From Symsagittifera roscoffensis (taxonomy: Eukaryota > Xenacoelomorpha > Acoela > Convolutidae), in assembly GCF_963678635.1 (NCBI RefSeq), contig NC_087064.1, positions 65,589,548-65,653,547 of the forward strand: 64,000 nt of DNA. Direction: 5' to 3'. A program made the translations under genes and the position numbers. Under the pieces are notes generated by a model. The model was not told where the DNA came from. It worked only from the letters and a program-made list of their open reading frames with translations, and ran no database searches. How positions within the stretch are numbered: the stretch's first letter is position 1; each line of letters opens with the position of its first letter. This document shows, piece after piece, positions 13,212 through 24,049 of this stretch.

Positions 13212-13345
13212 GCGCATGCTAACAGGCAAGGTCGGGTTTATAACGATTCAGGGATTCGACACGCTCACCAACCAAAGAGTCTCGAAACTGAGAACTGGTT
13301 TACGGCACCAAATTCTGGTCAATGAACGCTCAAACATTTCTAAAA
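13212..13345 (+). CDS. Exon-like open frame, unidentified
   Basis: The segment follows a plausible 3' splice site (TCTTAATTTTGCAG ending at 13210-13211). It is open in one plus-strand frame, reading MLTGKVGFITIQGFDTLTNQ and onward to VNERSNIS, and its GC content is well above its surroundings. The frame runs into an A- and G-rich stretch after 13345 and stops at 13398. No strong donor is visible and I do not recognise the peptide. It could be an exon of an unidentified plus-strand gene, a fragment of a mobile element, or chance. It is not in frame with the acidic gene at 14235, which has an upstream in-frame stop. Confidence 0.3.
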
Positions 13346-13398
13346 AAAACGTTTTGGGGGGTTATTTTCAAAAAATATATATAAGAAAAACTTCTTAA

Positions 13399-14234
13399 CA
13401 TTTTTTGAAAAGTTTTTTTTCAAGAAAAACTACTTGAGGCACATTAAGCGACAGTTGAAACACGCGGGACTGCTACTTGTTTTTTCAGTCAGTGTTTTAC
13501 TTTTTTAATTGGTGTTTATTTAGGCGGTTAAGGGATTTCACTCAAAGGGAGGGTAGGGGCTGAATCATCCGATCCAGAAGCTTACTTCTCCACTCACTTA
13601 ATAAATTGATAAGTCATGCATACATAATTGTTTATATTACATAATTAGTTTAAATAATTTGTGAACAGTTAAAAGTTAACTTCATTTTGGACCTTGTTTA
13701 TACCAGCGGCAATCTTCACTTTAAAGAGAAATTCTTCAGATTCGTTTTCAAGTTGACAAAGAAACTAAAATATGATACGAGTAGACGACCTGAGATAATA
13801 CACAGACTTTCATCTCAAATAAAAGCCAAGCTAAATCACATGGTCGCATACGTTTTATTTTAAAAACGAAAACAACGTACCATCAAATTATTCAAACAAC
13901 TACACCATATAAAAACGCACTTGCTATTTAATACCACACAGTATGACATTTTTAGTCTCATAAAAGCTCAATTTTTTAGACTCATTCAAGCTTAAACGGA
14001 AAAATATTGTTCATTTTGAAGCTCTTTTGTCTGAAGCTTCAATAAAAAAAAGCTTTTGAGAGAAATCAGCTTTTAATTGGACTTTACTTCCCTAAAATTT
14101 AAGCAATCGGTGGGAATCATCTTTTTATTGACAAAGATTTGTCTATCATAATAACATCCAATTCCAGCTAAACTAGTGCAAATTTAATACTGGTTCCAAA
14201 AACAAACGGAAAAAAATATTTAGAAGAATTCAAA
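13399..14234. other. Region upstream of the acidic-protein gene
   Basis: About 0.8 kb of AT-rich DNA separates the exon-like frame at 13.2 kb from the start codon at 14235. It should contain the 5' untranslated region and possibly the promoter of that gene. I see no convincing TATA box or initiator, and no transposon ends. Confidence 0.4.
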
Positions 14235-14921
14235 ATGTCTGACGACGGAAATAATTCGGACTGGGACGAGGTCGAAAACCGAAGATCAGGAGTCGCGAGT
14301 CCTATTTATGAAGTACAAGCGAACTCAGACGACGATCAGTTAGCCGAAATCGAGCTGGTCGGAGATCGAAAACCAAATGGCGTAGATACGGCTCAAAATC
14401 CGAATGAAAACCCGAGATCGACCGACGAACCGGACCAAGGAGACGAAGCTGCTTACGAGTACGAAGTTGAGGAAGACTTTCAAGAAAACACCGACAGATC
14501 GGAAGAATCGAACTACGAAGAGGATAACGAAGTCGCTGAGAATCGATACGACTCACAAAACGAGCAGCAAAACAGCGATGATGATCACAGTCGAAACGAT
14601 GACATGCCGAACGGCGGAGAATATTACGAAACCGATGAGCGATCGGAACCGAACGAAGCCAATGAAGTGGAAGGCGAGTATGACGTTATAGGTCATAATG
14701 CTGCAGTTAGTGCTACCGGTGACGTAACTGCTACCAGAAATGACGTAATTGAAGATCAAACTAACGGAGAGGAGATGATAGTCGTGGAAACGCGTGGAAA
14801 GCCGACTCTGTTCGCGGAGAGAGAAGACGACGATGAAATTGGGTTCCAATTTGTACGAACTCTGGAGAGCGCTCCTCCACAAAAGAGGGATGCGAAAGTA
14901 GATCCACACGCCCCTAATCAT
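14235..14921 (+). CDS. Acidic disordered protein, exon 1 (229 codons)
   Basis: This is the clearest coding segment in the window. The frame opens with MSDDGNNSDWDEVENRRSG; the ATG is preceded by an in-frame TAG 15 bases upstream and by AAA, so it is a good start. GC content is roughly half, against about one third around it. Residues 1-187 are rich in Asp, Glu, Asn and Ser with a YEYEVEED patch (74-81), no hydrophobic segment and no signal peptide. A less acidic patch, GKPTLFAERE then DDDEIGFQFVRTL (188-210), may be a short docking motif. I end the exon at 14921, before GTTAGT, in phase 0; unspliced reading stops at 14975. I do not recognise the family. A nuclear or scaffold role would be a guess from composition only. 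Confidence 0.75.
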
Positions 14922-15835
14922 GTTAGTATTCTTCCTCAACTTTCTCCATTTTTCAAATGCTCTCCTTCGATTTAATATGATTAAACAAAAAAGGTTTTTT
15001 TAGCAGGCAAATTTTTTGTAGCAGATTTGAAATAATTAACAAGCCATAAACCTAATTTAAACGCGGCATTATCAAGCAGCGAACGCTTGCTCCGCTGCGC
15101 TTACCTTCGGCACGAGTGTTATTTTGCGCGTGAACCAAGGTTTGCGGCTCATTGTTTTAGTTCTTACTTAGGATTTTTTACGTCTGTCAAACAATCATGC
15201 AATCAGTATAGTTTTACTTTGATCTACTATAAGACTCAATTTTAACAACTTTTTCTGACAGATTAGTTTGCTATAAAATCGGTCCCTAGCAAAAAAATTT
15301 ACTTGGAAAAAACTTGGGAAGGTTAAATAAAAATTATGCCATGAAACTAATTGAGATCACAGAAGTATAAACTAAAGTGAAGAGTTAAAAGCGATAATAT
15401 TCAGATTGTCTTATTTTTTGGTTTAAAAGAAAGCATGGAATTTTTGTGCTCGGTGTGGTTTTCAAATTTGACCTTTTATCAATCCATTTTTGAGATAATT
15501 TTTTTAATTTAGCCTGAAATTTATGATGGCTCTGAGAAAATGTTTATTTTTTTTTTCAAATAAAAATTTTCTTCGGAAATTTTTGTTCAGTGTGACTGAT
15601 TTTATTGCTCTACCAAATAAAAACCAAAACAAAACATTTATTTGTTTCACAACTATTCCTCGCAAGCTTATGGGGGTTCAAAAAATACCAAGCTGGAAAA
15701 AGATTTTTTTTTTTCAGAGCGAAACCCTGAATGTTCCAAATGCGCTTCAAGGTCTTTGAAATAGATAAATTTATACATATTTTTGCAAACTCCCCTCAAA
15801 CTGATATTCTTAGCATATAGATACGTATTAGAACC

Positions 15836-16130
15836 ACCAAATATTTGGAACGATTTATGAGCGGATTGAATAGCTGCTTACGCGTTAATAACACGAAATA
15901 TCTTGCGCATTAATTGTTCCAAATTAGACAAATTCGCAATTCGAATTACCATAAGTTGTGAAAATATGATCACAGATAAAATATCGTATCGAAATTCAGC
16001 TGAAGACATCACTGGCTATTGGACGAGCTCAGAAATTTCGCTCAAAAACTAAAAGGTTGAAATTGGCCTAGAGAAAAAAACCACAAGCACAAGAATTCCA
16101 TTTATTTCTTCGAAGTAGCCAACTTCTAAA
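15836..16130 (+). repeat. Dispersed repeat family, copy 1
   Basis: The head has an inverted pair, AAATATTTGGAAC (15839-15851) against GTTCCAAATT about 75 bp further on, enclosing a palindromic GCGTTAATAACACG..CTTGCGCATTAATTG block. It is followed by about 200 bp ending in a segment AGAAAAAAACC..AAGCACAAGAATTCC. The same order of blocks is seen in a diverged copy at 61.96-62.25 kb. There is no coding capacity. It could be a short non-autonomous element. The ends are approximate. Confidence 0.55.
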
Positions 16131-16307
16131 AATCAACTCAGAATGCTCAAATTTTATGAACCAACCAAAAAGTTATGTCTGATGAAAAAAGTTTGCATAA
16201 CTTTCATAGTGGTTACAAATTTGCTCCATATCTATACATTAAGAATTACGTATGTTCGGCTGAATTATATGGTACCTGATTTGTACCTTGGTTGGTTTAT
16301 ATACCAC

Positions 16308-16500
16308 CTGTAAAAAATCAAAGTTTGTCCGAGTAAATTAACGAAACTACCGCGAGAACAAAATGTTATTTTTTTAATATCACGAAATATCTTGCGCACT
16401 AATTGTTCCAAATTAGACAAATTCGCAATTCGAGTTACCGTAAGTTGTGAAAATATGATCACAGATAAAATATCGTATTGAAATTCAGCTGAAGACATCA
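16308..16500 (+). repeat. Dispersed repeat family, copy 2, permuted
   Basis: From 16377 to 16499 this is nearly identical (only a few differences) to 15890-16010 of copy 1. It is preceded, not followed, by the family tail: AAAGTTTGTCCGAG at 16319-16332 matches AAGTTTGTCTGAAG of the 62-kb copy. The block order is therefore tail then head, as if cut from a tandem or circular form. It ends with a 14-bp local duplication of CAGCTGAAGACATC. Confidence 0.55.
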
Positions 16501-16591
16501 GCTGAAGACAACAAAATTAAATTAAACGTAACTCCCTTTACCCATTGACACTCACACACACCTACATTTTCGTATAAAGTATATTATGAAG

Positions 16592-16879
16592 CAGGGACGG
16601 ATCTAAGATTTTCTCGAGAGAGGGCGGTAGATTAAAAAAAAAATTCAAACATTTTTTCGACTTTTTTTGTTTGGTCGACCAAATTGATTTTCCGAGCACT
16701 CTCAGAAAGCTATAAAAACTACGTTTTGACCATCAACAATTTTACGCCGCAAGCAAATTAAAAAAAAACAGGTCAAAAATCGGTTTTGGGCATATTTTGA
16801 AAAAAAAATTACTAAAAAATTGCGTTGGAGTTGGGTCGAATCCCTGGTGAGGCATCCATACCCCTTAAATCCGCCCCTG
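16592..16879. mobile_element. hAT-type short inverted-repeat element (288 bp)
   Basis: The left end CAGGGACGGATCTAAG and the right end CTTAAATCCGCCCCTG are imperfect inverted repeats of the family consensus CAGGGGCGGATCTAGG. The flanking 8-mers TTATGAAG and TTGCAAAG agree at 5 of 8 positions, compatible with an aged 8-bp target duplication as made by hAT transposases. There is no coding capacity. It is the same family as the elements at 26.8 and 30.5 kb. Confidence 0.6.
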
Positions 16880-17294
16880 TTGCAAAGTATGGTGGTGTAT
16901 GTGAGAGTGTGTATGTGAGTGTGTTTATGTAATTGCGCGAATAGGGGGAGGAGCTAACGAGCTGTTTTTTGTTCCCGATTGCAAAAAAAAACGAACTATA
17001 ATATTGCGGTGTCGTTATTTTCTTCACACAACTTTAGATTTTTTCACCTGCGATGATTTTTTTCATGAAAATATAATTTCATGGTTATTACAATTATCAA
17101 CAAAGGCAGCGAAAAAATAATGCTGAAAAATTAGATTTGATTTGAGGCGAGCTAATTGGTCCAGTTATTGGGTGGTTTCGGGCTGCGGATACTGTTTTGA
17201 ATGTTTTAATTTTTTGCTTACTCTTCTATTGCATGAATTCGGGTGGGGATTTGGTTCTAGCTATTTGAATCTTCTGTTTAAAGTTTAAGGGACC

Positions 17295-17567
17295 CAGTTA
17301 CAAATTTAGGGGCGTATGGTGGGATTCCCGGTTTTTTTTTCTAAAAAATACTTGGTTGACGCGCCAATAAACACAAAAACTTGAGAGCTGGGGCAAAAAA
17401 GCAACTTTTGTTCTAACATTTCCGAAAAGTGCCAAAAAACGCCTCTTTTGGCCATATTTTCACTACTGAGAAAAAAGTCGACAAAAGTACCACTGAGAAA
17501 AAAAAGTCGACAAAAATTTCCAAAATGTTTCAAAAACCCGCGCAATAAAATTGTAAACCCGCACCTG
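17295..17567. mobile_element. Probable diverged hAT-type short element (273 bp)
   Basis: The right end CCCGCACCTG matches the CCGCCCCTG end of the family; the left end CAGTTACAAATTTAGGGG is a poor match. The interior shares the family's GTCGACAAAA and GGCC/TTTTGG segments and carries a local duplication of ACTGAGAAAAAAGTCGACA (17464-17512). The 8-bp flanks do not match, so the ends or the assignment may be wrong. Confidence 0.35.
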
Positions 17568-17938
17568 TGTAACTGCTTTTAAAACTTATTCTATAATTGA
17601 AACTCGGTCGATTTTTTCTTATCTAAACAGTAGTTTCGTTGGGTGGGGGGGGGGGGGGTGAGTCGGCTGACGCCCTATCCTCAGGGATGTGACCTCTTGT
17701 CCACTCAAAGGTTCCCCTTTCGGTAGTTTTTAGGACATCAATTTTAGGCGCATTTAAAAATTTTCAAAGTAGCTTGCGTTTTTCTACAAAAAAAACATCA
17801 TTAAAAATTCCAAATTTTCAAACTCAAAACTTTTTGCCATCTCAGAAGCAATGTTGATGAAAAAACACTGCCGATGACCTTCAGAGAGTAACAAAATAAC
17901 CTCAACCTTTAATTGTAGTTGACACTTTTTCAATTTAG

Positions 17939-18034
17939 AGTGACGAAGAGATAGTCGTTGAGAGGAGGGACAAAAAGGAGGTCGACTTGGGGTGTCCGAG
18001 GGAGCACAAGAGCCCGAAGGAGAGATCACACAAG
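17939..18034 (+). CDS. Acidic-protein gene, proposed exon 2 (32 codons)
   Basis: After a TTTTTCAATTTAG acceptor the frame reads SDEEIVVERRDKKEVDLGCP and continues to KERSHK, highly charged like exon 1. The length of 96 bases is an exact multiple of three, and only phase 0 avoids an immediate stop, which matches the phase 0 end of exon 1. GC content is raised. The 3' boundary is unusual: the phase-compatible junction is AAG followed by GCTAGT, a possible GC-type donor. The nearby GTGACA at 18039 gives a phase that cannot join exon 3. The frame itself stays open into AT-rich DNA to about 18160, so the end is uncertain. Confidence 0.5.
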
Positions 18035-20429
18035 GCTAGTGACACACGAGAAACACTTCATTTTTGGTATTGTAAAGATCCAGTTAACCCCCCTCCCCCT
18101 TATTTACCAAATAAAGAACTTCCACCCTACCATTCAATTTACTTTAAATTTTCTTTAGATTAGATTTTGGACCGTAAAGATACAAATGCGTTTCGCTTTT
18201 GTAAAGCACTAGAGTCAAGATTAAAGATAACTTGACAAAAAATCCTAGTAAGATTTTGCAATGCTGTTTATAATTTAATTCCTTGCACTTTACCAGCATG
18301 TCAGGCGGAACAGTTTTTTCTATGAGTATTATGTAACATTATTATGGCAATAGTTGAAGTCAGTAGCTTTTCAAAGCTTTTGTAATACCTGCACCAAATT
18401 TAACCCTGAAATTAGCAAGCAATTATTTTTCCCACTTATTGGGATATCGAAGTATCGAATCTAAAATTTAAGTCAAAACTTCTAGAAAACACTCATTCAT
18501 AAAAATTACAAAAATTCTTCAATTAACTAAATTCGCCAAAATTTTTATCAAGAGTGTGGTAAGATAATAGAATTATACATATGCGTATTAAACTGGTTAA
18601 TTAGAAATAGTCGGCAAGAACGGTTTTCAAAAAAGAATTAAAAAAATGAGAAAACAAGCTTTCAAAGACTAATTCAAGGCTTTCTTAATTTTACTTGCCC
18701 AGTGATCTTTCAATTTTGTTACAATTTTTTTTCAAGAAAAGTCAAACTTCAAAACTGAGTTTGAATCAGTCTTCAAAAATAGAAGAAAAATTCATAACTT
18801 TTCAATTTTTGTTTGCACAATGTCAAATTTTCTAGAAATTTTTTATCGAGGAAACTCCAAAAAAAGCTTCAAAAACTGGTTTTAGTTCAGTAACTCCAGC
18901 TTTTTTGCCCTATGAACCAACCTATTGGTTTTTATTATCGCTTTACTCGTGCGTTTCAATCGCTTGAAATTAGTCTAAAACTTAAAAACATCACGGCTGA
19001 AAGGACTTTAACGTATCATATCGCTCAACCTTTTCCAATAATTCTTTGTGGTACCCAATAATTGTGGTGCAAGAAAAAGTAAAACGAAAAAAGAAAAAAC
19101 TTAGAAAATTTAGATTACAAAATTCATCTGCATTTTTATACGTCGAAAAAAAAATATCACCTTTTGTACAAAATTCAAGAAAAAGATAAATTAAATTTTG
19201 TTTCAGCTGAGCAAATTTGAAAACAATGCTAAAACAATCAACAATGTTCTGTTTGTATAATTTTTCATTTTTCGAAACTAAATTGTGTAGAGTGTTCGCC
19301 AGCTTTTTTAACCTTTTAAGTTTAGCGTTTTGTGCCAGCAATTCAAAATAAGCTGAAAAAACAATCAATTCATAGGTTAACTTATATCTAATCTCTCTTA
19401 CCGGTTTGAAATGTCTAGATAATTACGCTACTTGTGACCAGGACACTTCTAAATATTCAAACGGCCTTTGACGTTAGATTTTGATTTGAATGTTATAGGC
19501 AGTTAAAAAAGGACCCAGTAAAATCCGTTTAAACTTCATGCCCTTTGAGAAGCACAAAACCAAGTAATTCTGAAGGGCTGAATGTTTTCTCGCCTTAAGC
19601 TTTGATGCTACGAACGTTTTTTTTTGAAGCAAAATTTTTTGTTTTGGTTTATGATGGCGTTAAATTGTGCTTATTTTAGGAAATTCAAGTACTAAATGAC
19701 ACGGAGTTAAATTTTATGGCGTTAAATTGCTTAGATTTAAAAATTTGGGAACTCTTGAAATCATGGGGAAGATCTAACTACAAGATCTAAATCAACGCAA
19801 GACCTTTTGTATATTTGACGAGGAATAATTAACTTAAAGTATGTAACACTTCGTTCACAAAAGATCTACACCAACACAATTTGACGACTTCAAAATTTTT
19901 TTTTTTAAAAAGTTTTTGATAACAACTTTCGTTATAAATTGTTAAACAACTTTTGCCTAAATTACTGGTTAAAAAATGGCTCAATAAGTTTTCATAAACG
20001 ATTTAGTTTGATTGTTACATTTTCTCATAAATGTATTTATGGGATATTTTAAAAATTTGTATTAGGACAGACAAGGGAGAAACTCGGAAAATAACCAAAC
20101 AAAACGTCGCAAGAAGGACTTAAACTTGGTCATAACACTTTTTTTAATAACGAGGCTGTTCAGATAGTGAAACCAAGGCTGTTTTTCTCATAAAAGACGG
20201 AGGGGAAGAAATTTTTCCTCCAAAATTTCGTTCACGAGCGTTATTGTCGGTCGTTTCCATTTGTTTGAATAATCGCAAAACGCAACTGAACGACTTGAAG
20301 GGAATCACATTTTTTTCTTGATGATATTTTAATCGTGTTCATATCAAAAAAGAGTTATCGAAAAAGTAATACAAAAGATAGACAAAGAGGGGTTTGCCTT
20401 AAAATTCTCGAAATATGAATTTTCTGTGG

Positions 20430-21160
20430 CAAAAATCACCAGGTAAGGTTTTGATATTCGTAAACGTAGTTGTACTCCTAAACACTCCTGGTCCGTGTAG
20501 TTTTGGACACGAAACCAATGAGAACTCTCTTTTATTTAGAATCATATATGGGCGTTTTAAAACAATTACAAAAAAACCTTCTGAATCTCCAACAAAACAC
20601 TGAAAAGTTGTATCCTAGCTGAAAACCAGCAACAGGGCTAACTTCATCTGGGAACAAGAACTACAAGAAGCATTTACCAAGAGCCTCAAAGTTATTTCCG
20701 AGATAACCAAAAGTGTCATTATGTTAAAATAAAAAAAATCACGAAGAAAATAGGACGCTAGTCCTAGCAGACAAGCAGCCCTTTTTGAGCACGAAATACC
20801 AGATGGCAACTAGGGACCAAACTCATTAGCCTTTTGATAGCTGAATATTTAAGAAAAAAATACAGAAATTGAGAGAAGGAAATTTAAGCCATTGTCGGGT
20901 AGTGGGTACTTTTGCGGAACCATTAATTTGTAGACAGATCTGAGGTCCTAACTGAACATAACGCTATTATATCAGCACTAAAAACCAACAGAGGACAGAA
21001 AAATCCTATCAACCCATATTAACTAGATGGGCAGACAGGCTGTTGATTTCGAGGTAGTAAACTCATCACATGCTGGAAATAAGGAATTGTCCACCATTCT
21101 GAAAACCCGTCATTATAACCCCCTAAACCGTCAAACTTCGACAAACAGTTTCTCGTTGAG
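20430..21160 (+). pseudogene. Gypsy pol relic: RT thumb and RNase H
   Basis: Near 20495-20525 a frame gives SFGHETNEN, like the FLGH..(S/T)E.G step after the RT palm, followed by KTITKKPSESPT, like the A-I-x-x-x-P-x-P segment of Gypsy elements. Near 20640-20735, NFIWEQELQEAFTKSLKVIS matches the F-x-W....AF..LK connection. RNase H traces follow: PDGN near 20810, KYRN.EKE..AIV near 20860, TDLRS near 20935 (usually TDH(K/R)P) and TRWADRL then DFEVVNSSHAGN at 21020-21085. At least five stops or frame changes separate these pieces. The assignment rests on the ordered series of motifs rather than on any one. Confidence 0.7.
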
Positions 21161-21479
21161 TCGATACGAAATTTCTTTGCAGCCCAAAAAAACCACATTT
21201 TGCCAGACTCTTAAATGAAATTACCGCATTTCTCTCCGACATTATTGGGAAAGAAGTCAAAGCAGAAACAGTCGATCATGTATCATCAAAAATCTTTTCA
21301 GCCATATTTCACTTTCCTCCAGCAAAGTCACCCTGCATTATACATTTTGACCAGAATTCTAGCCAATTAGTTTTCGGTTGCATTTGAAGTCTTTTACCGC
21401 AAGTGGGACACAAGTTTAATCCAATCACACTCTTTAAAAAAAATTCGTCACAAGAGGGCGGCGAAAGCACTCTCAAAAT

Positions 21480-22690
21480 TCTCAGCAATCAAAATCCATT
21501 CAAGCATCGGCATTCAACTGCAAGAGTGCACAATTTTAATCGATTGAAAAAAAAAACTTGAATCAATGAGATTCTTCTATCCATTATGCCATATCGTCGC
21601 AAGAGGGCTACAAATATGTTCGCAAATGTTCCGACCAACCGACTAATCACAGAGCGGTATGCATGTTTGGTCTCATCGACTTTCACAATTGGTCAGAACC
21701 GACCTTAAACAGTAGCCATATCATATAAACCGCTCTTTTTTATCTAAACTTTTCTCACAAACAATCTATCTTTTAACTGGGCTGACATATACTCTCAACT
21801 TTCAGAAAGTATGGGAGCCATAATTTCAACCGCGGATGGCAGCTTTGAGACTGCCTTTGAATTGAAGTCGCTGCCTTATCAGATACAAAACAGGTCGCAA
21901 ACTTCAAATACAAGAAGAATGTCAGCCAAAATCAACTTAGCTTGAAATCAGCAACTGTCTGTTATCACGAAGGATAAGAAACCTTTACCTGGACTAACTG
22001 GAGTTCTGGACCCAAATATGTTGGAAGAGCTTGTCGCAGAAGAACCAAGACTTAAACTATTGAACAATGCAGTCTCGAGTAATCATTTTGAACGATTTTG
22101 TCGTATCGACCTCTTTAATAACAAAACACCAGGAAATCAATAACTTTTGGTATACTTTTAAATTTAAATTAGATCATAAAAGTTTTCTAAGAGACGCACT
22201 AACCCCAGAAGATCATTCACAGTCTGAAAAGCATTCAATATTAGTCAATCTAGCAGAGAAGTGTCACCCTTACTCAAGTTAAACTCAGACTCGTTCGCCG
22301 ACACCCCAAATTCTCATGCGGTGAAAAATATGGCTAAACCAGCCTGTAAAAAACAAGGAGCCAACTCTATGAAAACATTTACCGATGGAAATCAAGTGTT
22401 AGCGGTCTCATTGCAAAACAAATGAACAACAGAACTCCTGAGAATTCGATCAGATACCTCTTTTACTTCGTCTTCAAAATCGAAAAATATTATTGAGCAT
22501 TTGATTTTAATTAGTCGGATCCAGGAACCGCAGTCAAATATAAGGATCCAGGAATTTATTGGACTGGAGATCAGGGAAACAGCTATTCAAATTATTCGAC
22601 GATACGATCAAAAAAATCACTAATAGCACTTATATAACTCAAAAATAAACAGTTAGAAAAAAATGTCTATTAGAAAAAAAAATAACGATT
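21480..22690 (+). pseudogene. Gypsy pol relic: integrase
   Basis: His-containing text HRHSTARVHNFNRLK (about 21505-21545), then RFFYP and YKYVRKC (21568-21630), corresponds to the zinc-binding H..H..C..C region (RFYWP, Y(V)..C..C in intact copies). The D,D,E core is not readable between 21700 and 22250. At 22321-22360 AVKNMAKPACKKQG resembles the end of the core, where intact elements read NG.AE..VKNMK. Around 22525-22690, KYKDPGIYWTGDQGNSY and a basic run resemble the C-terminal SH3-like part. Frames change repeatedly, so no product is expected. Confidence 0.6.
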
Positions 22691-22696
22691 CTAGAG

Positions 22697-23273
22697 TATT
22701 AGACCAAAAGTCGAAGAGCCAAATGCAGAGAAGAAAGGCAAAAAGCCCCGGGGCACATCATCATCGTCAGAAGAAGACATTAGTATCTCAAACCTAGCGC
22801 CCAAACGCAGGCTTCTGACCGAATCGGAACCGACCGAATCATGGCCACTACTGCGCTCAACCTCGAAGCTCAGAGAATTTGCACCCAAACCAACAAAAAA
22901 AGAAAAACCCAGAACTAGCAAAAGCGCCAGCTCAAATAGTAGGCCTTAATCGACCCTCTTCAAGTTTACTAAGGGTTATTTCCAACTCCCAATTGCCGAA
23001 TCTTCGGCAACCGAGAAACAGTCTCCAAGCAGGACTGTTAGCCAAACTCAGAGCCTACTCACAAAATGAAAGCCAGCAAAGTATGTTTCTGTGTCGTCTG
23101 GCGATGAGCTCATTTTAGACCCAAAAAGAACTCCTCGGCAATTTCCAGTCGAATTTTCCAAACCGACCGAAACAGCGCCTACTCCAGAATCAAGACCGGA
23201 AAAACCATCTCACAGCCAAGATGACAACATATCCACATCTTCCAAATCATCGGGACGGAGTAAGGGACATTAA
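22697..23273 (+). pseudogene. Gypsy pol relic: Ser/Lys-rich C-terminal tail
   Basis: An open stretch from 22697 reads RPKVEEPNAEKKGKKPRGT then SSSSEEDIS and APKRRLLTESEPTESW, ending in TAA near 22950. After a frame change another open stretch (about 23091-23273) reads DELILDPKRTPRQFPVEF and onward to SSGRSKGH with a stop. Both are compositionally like the low-complexity tails that follow integrase in many Gypsy elements, and they lie between the integrase relic and the LTR. An independent gene is less likely given the position. Confidence 0.5.
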
Positions 23274-23515
23274 AACTTTATAGAAGATCAGTCAGGCACG
23301 CAGTGAAGGAGGTGCCTGAATCGATGGAGCCTCAACGACCAGGCATTAGAGATGCCACTGCAGTATCAACCGAGGATTGGTCCGCCACTCTATCGCCTTG
23401 CCGGAAGATTCGTGTCTAGCTGAAAAGTGCTAAAAAGATCTGAAAACTTTTTTATCTGATGATTTATGTTAGTATGTTATAATTTTTTAAATTTGTGATG
23501 TTGAAATTTTCGTCT

Positions 23516-23714
23516 AAAGGCGGAAGTGTGACGGCAACGTAGCCTCATGTTTATCTACTTTATTCAGCTTACGTTGCCTAATGTGTGAACTGGGATTTAG
23601 CTGCCAAGGTGTGTCAAGTGAATTTGATTTGATCACGCTCACTTTTTATTGACTGTTGAAAAGTAGCAGTTGTATTATTTGAATTAACGTAACCAATCTG
23701 GTTACTACTTCACA
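23516..23714 (+). mobile_element. Purine tract and 188-bp LTR of the Gypsy remnant
   Basis: AAAGGCGGAAG (23516-23526) is a typical polypurine primer for plus-strand DNA. It is followed immediately by TGTGA at 23527, and TCACA closes the segment at 23710-23714, giving the usual TG..CA inverted ends. Inside, GGCAACGTA (23533) pairs with TACGTTGCC (23570). No second LTR copy is seen upstream, so a target duplication cannot be tested. Confidence 0.6.
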
Positions 23715-23920
23715 CCGCCTAAAAGGATTTACGGCGAGGATGTCAAATTGTTTCTTAGCTGAAGTTTCCTAGCCAATCAGAATCGGTCATTTTACACGCA
23801 CCGCTAAGTAATTTATTTCAAACTTATAATTGGGGAAGAAGATCTCAACTTTGTCTAGTTATAGGAGGGAGGATGACAATTTGACCCCACATCTTGGTTT
23901 AAGTGACATGTTTTTTGTAG

Positions 23921-24049
23921 AGTTCTGACCACGTGCAAGCAGTGAGGAGGCAATCAAGTGTGCCCAAATTTGAGGACCCTCCAGACGAAGAGGAATTGCA
24001 CTTCATGTCTCCCGTTGAAGGTGACAACGACAACTCCGCTCCCCACAAG
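23921..24049 (+). CDS. Acidic-protein gene, proposed exon 3 (43 codons)
   Basis: The segment is bounded by an acceptor TTTTTTGTAG and a clean donor AAG|GTACCT. Its 129 bases are an exact multiple of three. Phase 0 reads SSDHVQAVRRQSSVPKFEDP, then PDEEELHFMSPVEGDNDN and SAPHK. This is acidic and hydrophilic like exons 1 and 2, GC-richer than its flanks, and in the only phase free of early stops. RRQSSVP has the basic-then-Ser form of a kinase site, but that is inference. I cannot find the following exon; it may lie beyond the repeat array or outside the window. Confidence 0.6.

Larger units (their letters stand above)
14922..17938 (+). other. Proposed intron 1 of the acidic-protein gene
   Basis: The interval runs from the GTTAGT donor to an acceptor ending TTTCAATTTAG at 17928-17938. 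It is AT-rich and holds two copies of a dispersed repeat (15.84-16.5 kb) and two hAT-type short elements (16592-16879 and 17295-17567), plus a run of about 14 G near 17647. No independent gene is supported inside it. Unrecognised small exons could still lie here. Confidence 0.5.
20400..23714 (+). mobile_element. Ty3/Gypsy LTR retrotransposon remnant, 5' truncated
   Basis: Fragments of a polymerase polyprotein follow the Ty3/Gypsy order: reverse-transcriptase thumb, RNase H, integrase zinc-binding region, integrase core end and C-terminal tail, then a purine-rich tract and a short LTR. Integrase after RNase H is the Gypsy rather than Copia order. Every domain is broken by stops and frameshifts. 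No gag, protease or 5' LTR is visible upstream, where the sequence returns to plain AT-rich DNA. The copy is dead. Confidence 0.75.
18035..23920 (+). other. Proposed intron 2 of the acidic-protein gene
   Basis: About 5.9 kb between proposed exons 2 and 3. The first 2.3 kb (to about 20.4 kb) is AT-rich with nothing recognised. A minus-strand open frame at 18991-19368 (125 codons, LKRLKKLANTLHNLV segment) has possible AG and GT boundaries but is lysine/phenylalanine-rich and may be chance. The remainder is a Ty3/Gypsy remnant in the same orientation as the gene, followed by about 200 bp leading to the acceptor TTTTTTGTAG (23911-23920). Confidence 0.45.

Noticed and set aside
14302-14939. Minus-strand frames opposite exon 1
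   Set aside because: They are antisense shadows of the acidic coding exon, created by its lack of certain codons.
16812-17027. Minus-strand frame over the 16.6-kb hAT-type element
   Set aside because: It crosses the end of a non-autonomous element into plain flank and has no transposase motif.
18991-19368. 125-codon minus-strand frame as a gene
   Set aside because: Lysine- and phenylalanine-rich with AT-rich codons throughout. At this base composition several such frames are expected by chance in the window.
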